This document shows, in pieces, positions 63,905 through 64,000 of a stretch of 64,000 nucleotides of DNA. The translations under genes were made by a program, and so were the position numbers. Below the pieces are notes generated by a model. The model saw nothing but the letters and a program-made list of their open reading frames with translations. It was not told the DNA's origin and made no database searches. The stretch is from UMGS1519 sp050951095 (GTDB taxonomy: Bacteria > Actinomycetota > Coriobacteriia > Coriobacteriales > Eggerthellaceae), in assembly GCA_050951095.1 (NCBI GenBank), contig JBMNIQ010000002.1, forward strand, positions 124,001 to 188,000, in the 5' to 3' direction. Each line of letters starts with the position of its first letter. Position 1 is the stretch's first letter.

Positions 63905-64000
63905 AGTTCCGCTCTTCATTCGCTGTTGTGTTGCACAATGTCGGTACGGTGTTGCAGCACTCGCTTTATCGACCACCGTCACCCGATCGGTTTGGGCTTC
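63905..64000. other. Right window edge, upstream of pntA
   Basis: About 95 bases that should hold the pntA promoter. TGTTGCA occurs twice (around 63930-63955), a possible operator half-site pair. No promoter pair was identified. Confidence 0.35.

Overview
The window is high-GC DNA from an anaerobic actinobacterium of class Coriobacteriia, most likely family Eggerthellaceae (Eggerthella/Slackia-like). The evidence is the 16S sequence on the minus strand, the gene content (family III CoA-transferases, a TIGR04076-type protein, an NRAMP-related Mg transporter of the kind described in Eggerthella lenta, pnt transhydrogenase, Fe-S serine dehydratase) and the dense, mostly minus-strand layout. The genus call is inference. 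Long opposite-strand reading frames are common because of the GC content and were treated as shadows.

Layout. 0.2-4 kb: two adjacent family III CoA-transferases and, upstream, a zinc-type MDR dehydrogenase. 4.5-9.9 kb: a complete rRNA operon read leftwards (16S-23S-5S) with a consensus promoter, an AT-rich upstream element and tandem terminators; the spacer holds no tRNA. 10-22 kb: bioY, a bactofilin-like membrane protein, a MATE exporter, birA, a folP-folK fusion, ftsH, hpt, maf and tilS. This is a version of the tilS-hpt-ftsH-fol block that is broken by an opposite-strand TIGR04076 gene. 22-29 kb: a YvlD/holin-like membrane protein, mtnA, an aminotransferase, an M20 dipeptidase, tRNA-Leu(CAA), nnrE and a class I aldolase. 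28.7-36.8 kb: an envelope-flavoured minus-strand run (TM2 protein, TVP38-like protein, PRC-barrel protein, YtxH protein, divergent Ddl-like ATP-grasp enzyme, a stand-alone cyanophycin-synthetase-N-like protein, a large Ala-rich membrane protein) and serS.

37-46.9 kb: a small acidic membrane protein, a pyridoxal/pyridoxamine kinase, a flavin-reductase/rubredoxin fusion, a Ser/Thr kinase with a multi-pass C-terminus, tRNA-Arg(ACG), then a structured leader that resembles a Mg-sensing M-box. The leader precedes a PRC-MgtE_N-CBS protein, an NRAMP-related transporter with altered metal motifs and 5-formyl-THF cyclo-ligase. An isochorismatase-fold hydrolase and a diacylglycerol-kinase-like protein follow. 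47-53.2 kb: amt, then an ornithine-cyclodeaminase-family gene divergent from a four-gene flavin/iron-sulfur dehydrogenase operon (HcnABC/opine-oxidase-like). This is the strongest candidate in the window for a catabolic system of unassigned substrate. 53.2-54 kb is gene-less and carries a 43-bp imperfect inverted repeat. 54-64 kb: purE, ndh, sdaA, an SNF-family sodium symporter, tRNA-Phe, a LysR regulator and pntAB, with pntA complete near the right edge.

How the genes work together. Several loci feed reducing equivalents into quinone or nicotinamide pools (ndh, pntAB, the flavin/Fe-S dehydrogenase cluster, the MDR enzyme). Others handle amino acids (OCD, sdaA, SNF symporter, dipeptidase, aminotransferase). 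That fits an asaccharolytic, amino-acid-using gut anaerobe; the lifestyle is inferred.
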